A stretch of DNA of 15,638 nt from Bacteroidales bacterium (GTDB lineage Bacteria; Bacteroidota; Bacteroidia; Bacteroidales; WCHB1-69): NCBI GenBank assembly GCA_031257735.1, contig JAIROC010000181.1, forward strand, positions 1 to 15,638, given 5' to 3'. This document shows, piece after piece, positions 15,444 through 15,638 of this stretch. A model generated the notes under the pieces. That model ran no database searches. It was not told the origin of the DNA and saw nothing but the letters and a program-made list of their open reading frames with translations. Positions within the stretch are counted from its first letter, which is position 1, and each line of letters begins with the position of its first letter. Position numbers and translations under genes: made by a program.

Positions 15444-15525
15444 ATTAGTTATTAGTTATGAGTTATGAGTTATGAGTTATGAGTTATGGGTTAGGCTGAC
15501 GCAAACAAAATAACTCATAACTCAT
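15444..15525. repeat. ATGAGTT heptamer array and inverted copy forming a long hairpin
   Basis: Seven tandem heptamers run from 15444 to 15492: ATTAGTT twice, ATGAGTT four times, ATGGGTT once. After a 9-base GCTGACGCA (15495-15503), two complementary heptamers AACTCAT follow at 15512-15525. Bases 15472-15487 can pair perfectly over 16 bp with 15510-15525. The structure lies just past the gcvP stop and before the next gene, so it could act as a terminator or a dispersed repeat. No U-run follows. Confidence 0.75.
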
Positions 15526-15554
15526 CTACCCATCCACTAAAAAAATAATTCGCA

Positions 15555-15638
15555 ATGCACAAACATAATCATGATGAAAATCAATCATTGAAAAATATAG
15601 GAATAGCTCTTGTTCTTAATTTTACATTTACTATCGCG
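15555..15638 (+). CDS. Partial: probable cation diffusion facilitator (CDF) metal transporter, N-terminus
   Basis: An ATG opens 28 codons to the window end with no stop. The peptide starts M-H-K-H-N-H-D-E-N, a histidine-rich N-terminus, then S-L-K-N-I-G-I-A-L-V-L-N-F-T-F-T-I-A, the start of the first membrane helix. This matches the opening of CDF/CzcD zinc and cobalt exporters, in which a His-rich cytoplasmic tail precedes N-x-x-x-A-x-x-x-N-x-x-F-T. Such proteins exchange divalent metal ions for protons across the inner membrane. The aspartate-containing metal site would lie beyond the window. The gene starts 115 bases after gcvP. Confidence 0.7.
   Translation, partial: MHKHNHDENQSLKNIGIALVLNFTFTIA

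Overview
The window looks like a chromosomal segment of a Bacteroidota bacterium, most likely order Bacteroidales. The evidence is AT-rich DNA, an LptD-family outer-membrane gene divergent from an amidase-SPOR gene followed by an MCE (MlaD-like) gene, a long two-unit M16 peptidase, and promoter-like sequences of the Bacteroidota type (TAnnTTTG at about -7) instead of sigma70 boxes. No RNA gene, transposase, integrase or cas gene is visible.

Layout. Positions 8-2639 hold three plus-strand genes of uncertain role: a tetratricopeptide-repeat protein that may begin upstream of the window, a LolA-like lipoprotein, and a small membrane-anchored protein. A 467-base gap (2640-3106) contains a stub ORF, two small hairpins, heptamer repeats, a deleted copy of a hairpin element, and the promoter of the M16 peptidase (3107-6010). 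Between that gene and a convergent minus-strand gene (6180-6707, resembling DUF5618) lie a perfect 17-bp hairpin and a second compound hairpin.

The most unusual region is 6708-7671. It starts with the promoter of the DUF5618-like gene, continues with a cluster of palindromes (6807-6906), and then has 17 tandem units of 41 or 42 bp (6914-7600). Each unit is a fixed pair of inverted arms around a variable 8-base centre, followed by one of three linkers. Two of the centre sequences occur in both orientations. I do not recognise it as a known element.

From 7672 to 12571 is an envelope block: lptD (minus, probably with a TTG start), then divergently an N-acetylmuramoyl-L-alanine amidase with a SPOR-like domain and an MCE protein in one likely operon. 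These concern LPS delivery to the outer membrane, peptidoglycan cleavage and envelope lipid transport. After them come gcvP (12611-15439, glycine cleavage P-protein), a heptamer-repeat hairpin, and the first 28 codons of a probable cation diffusion facilitator cut by the window end. All family assignments come from reading the sequence and recalled family patterns; no search was run.
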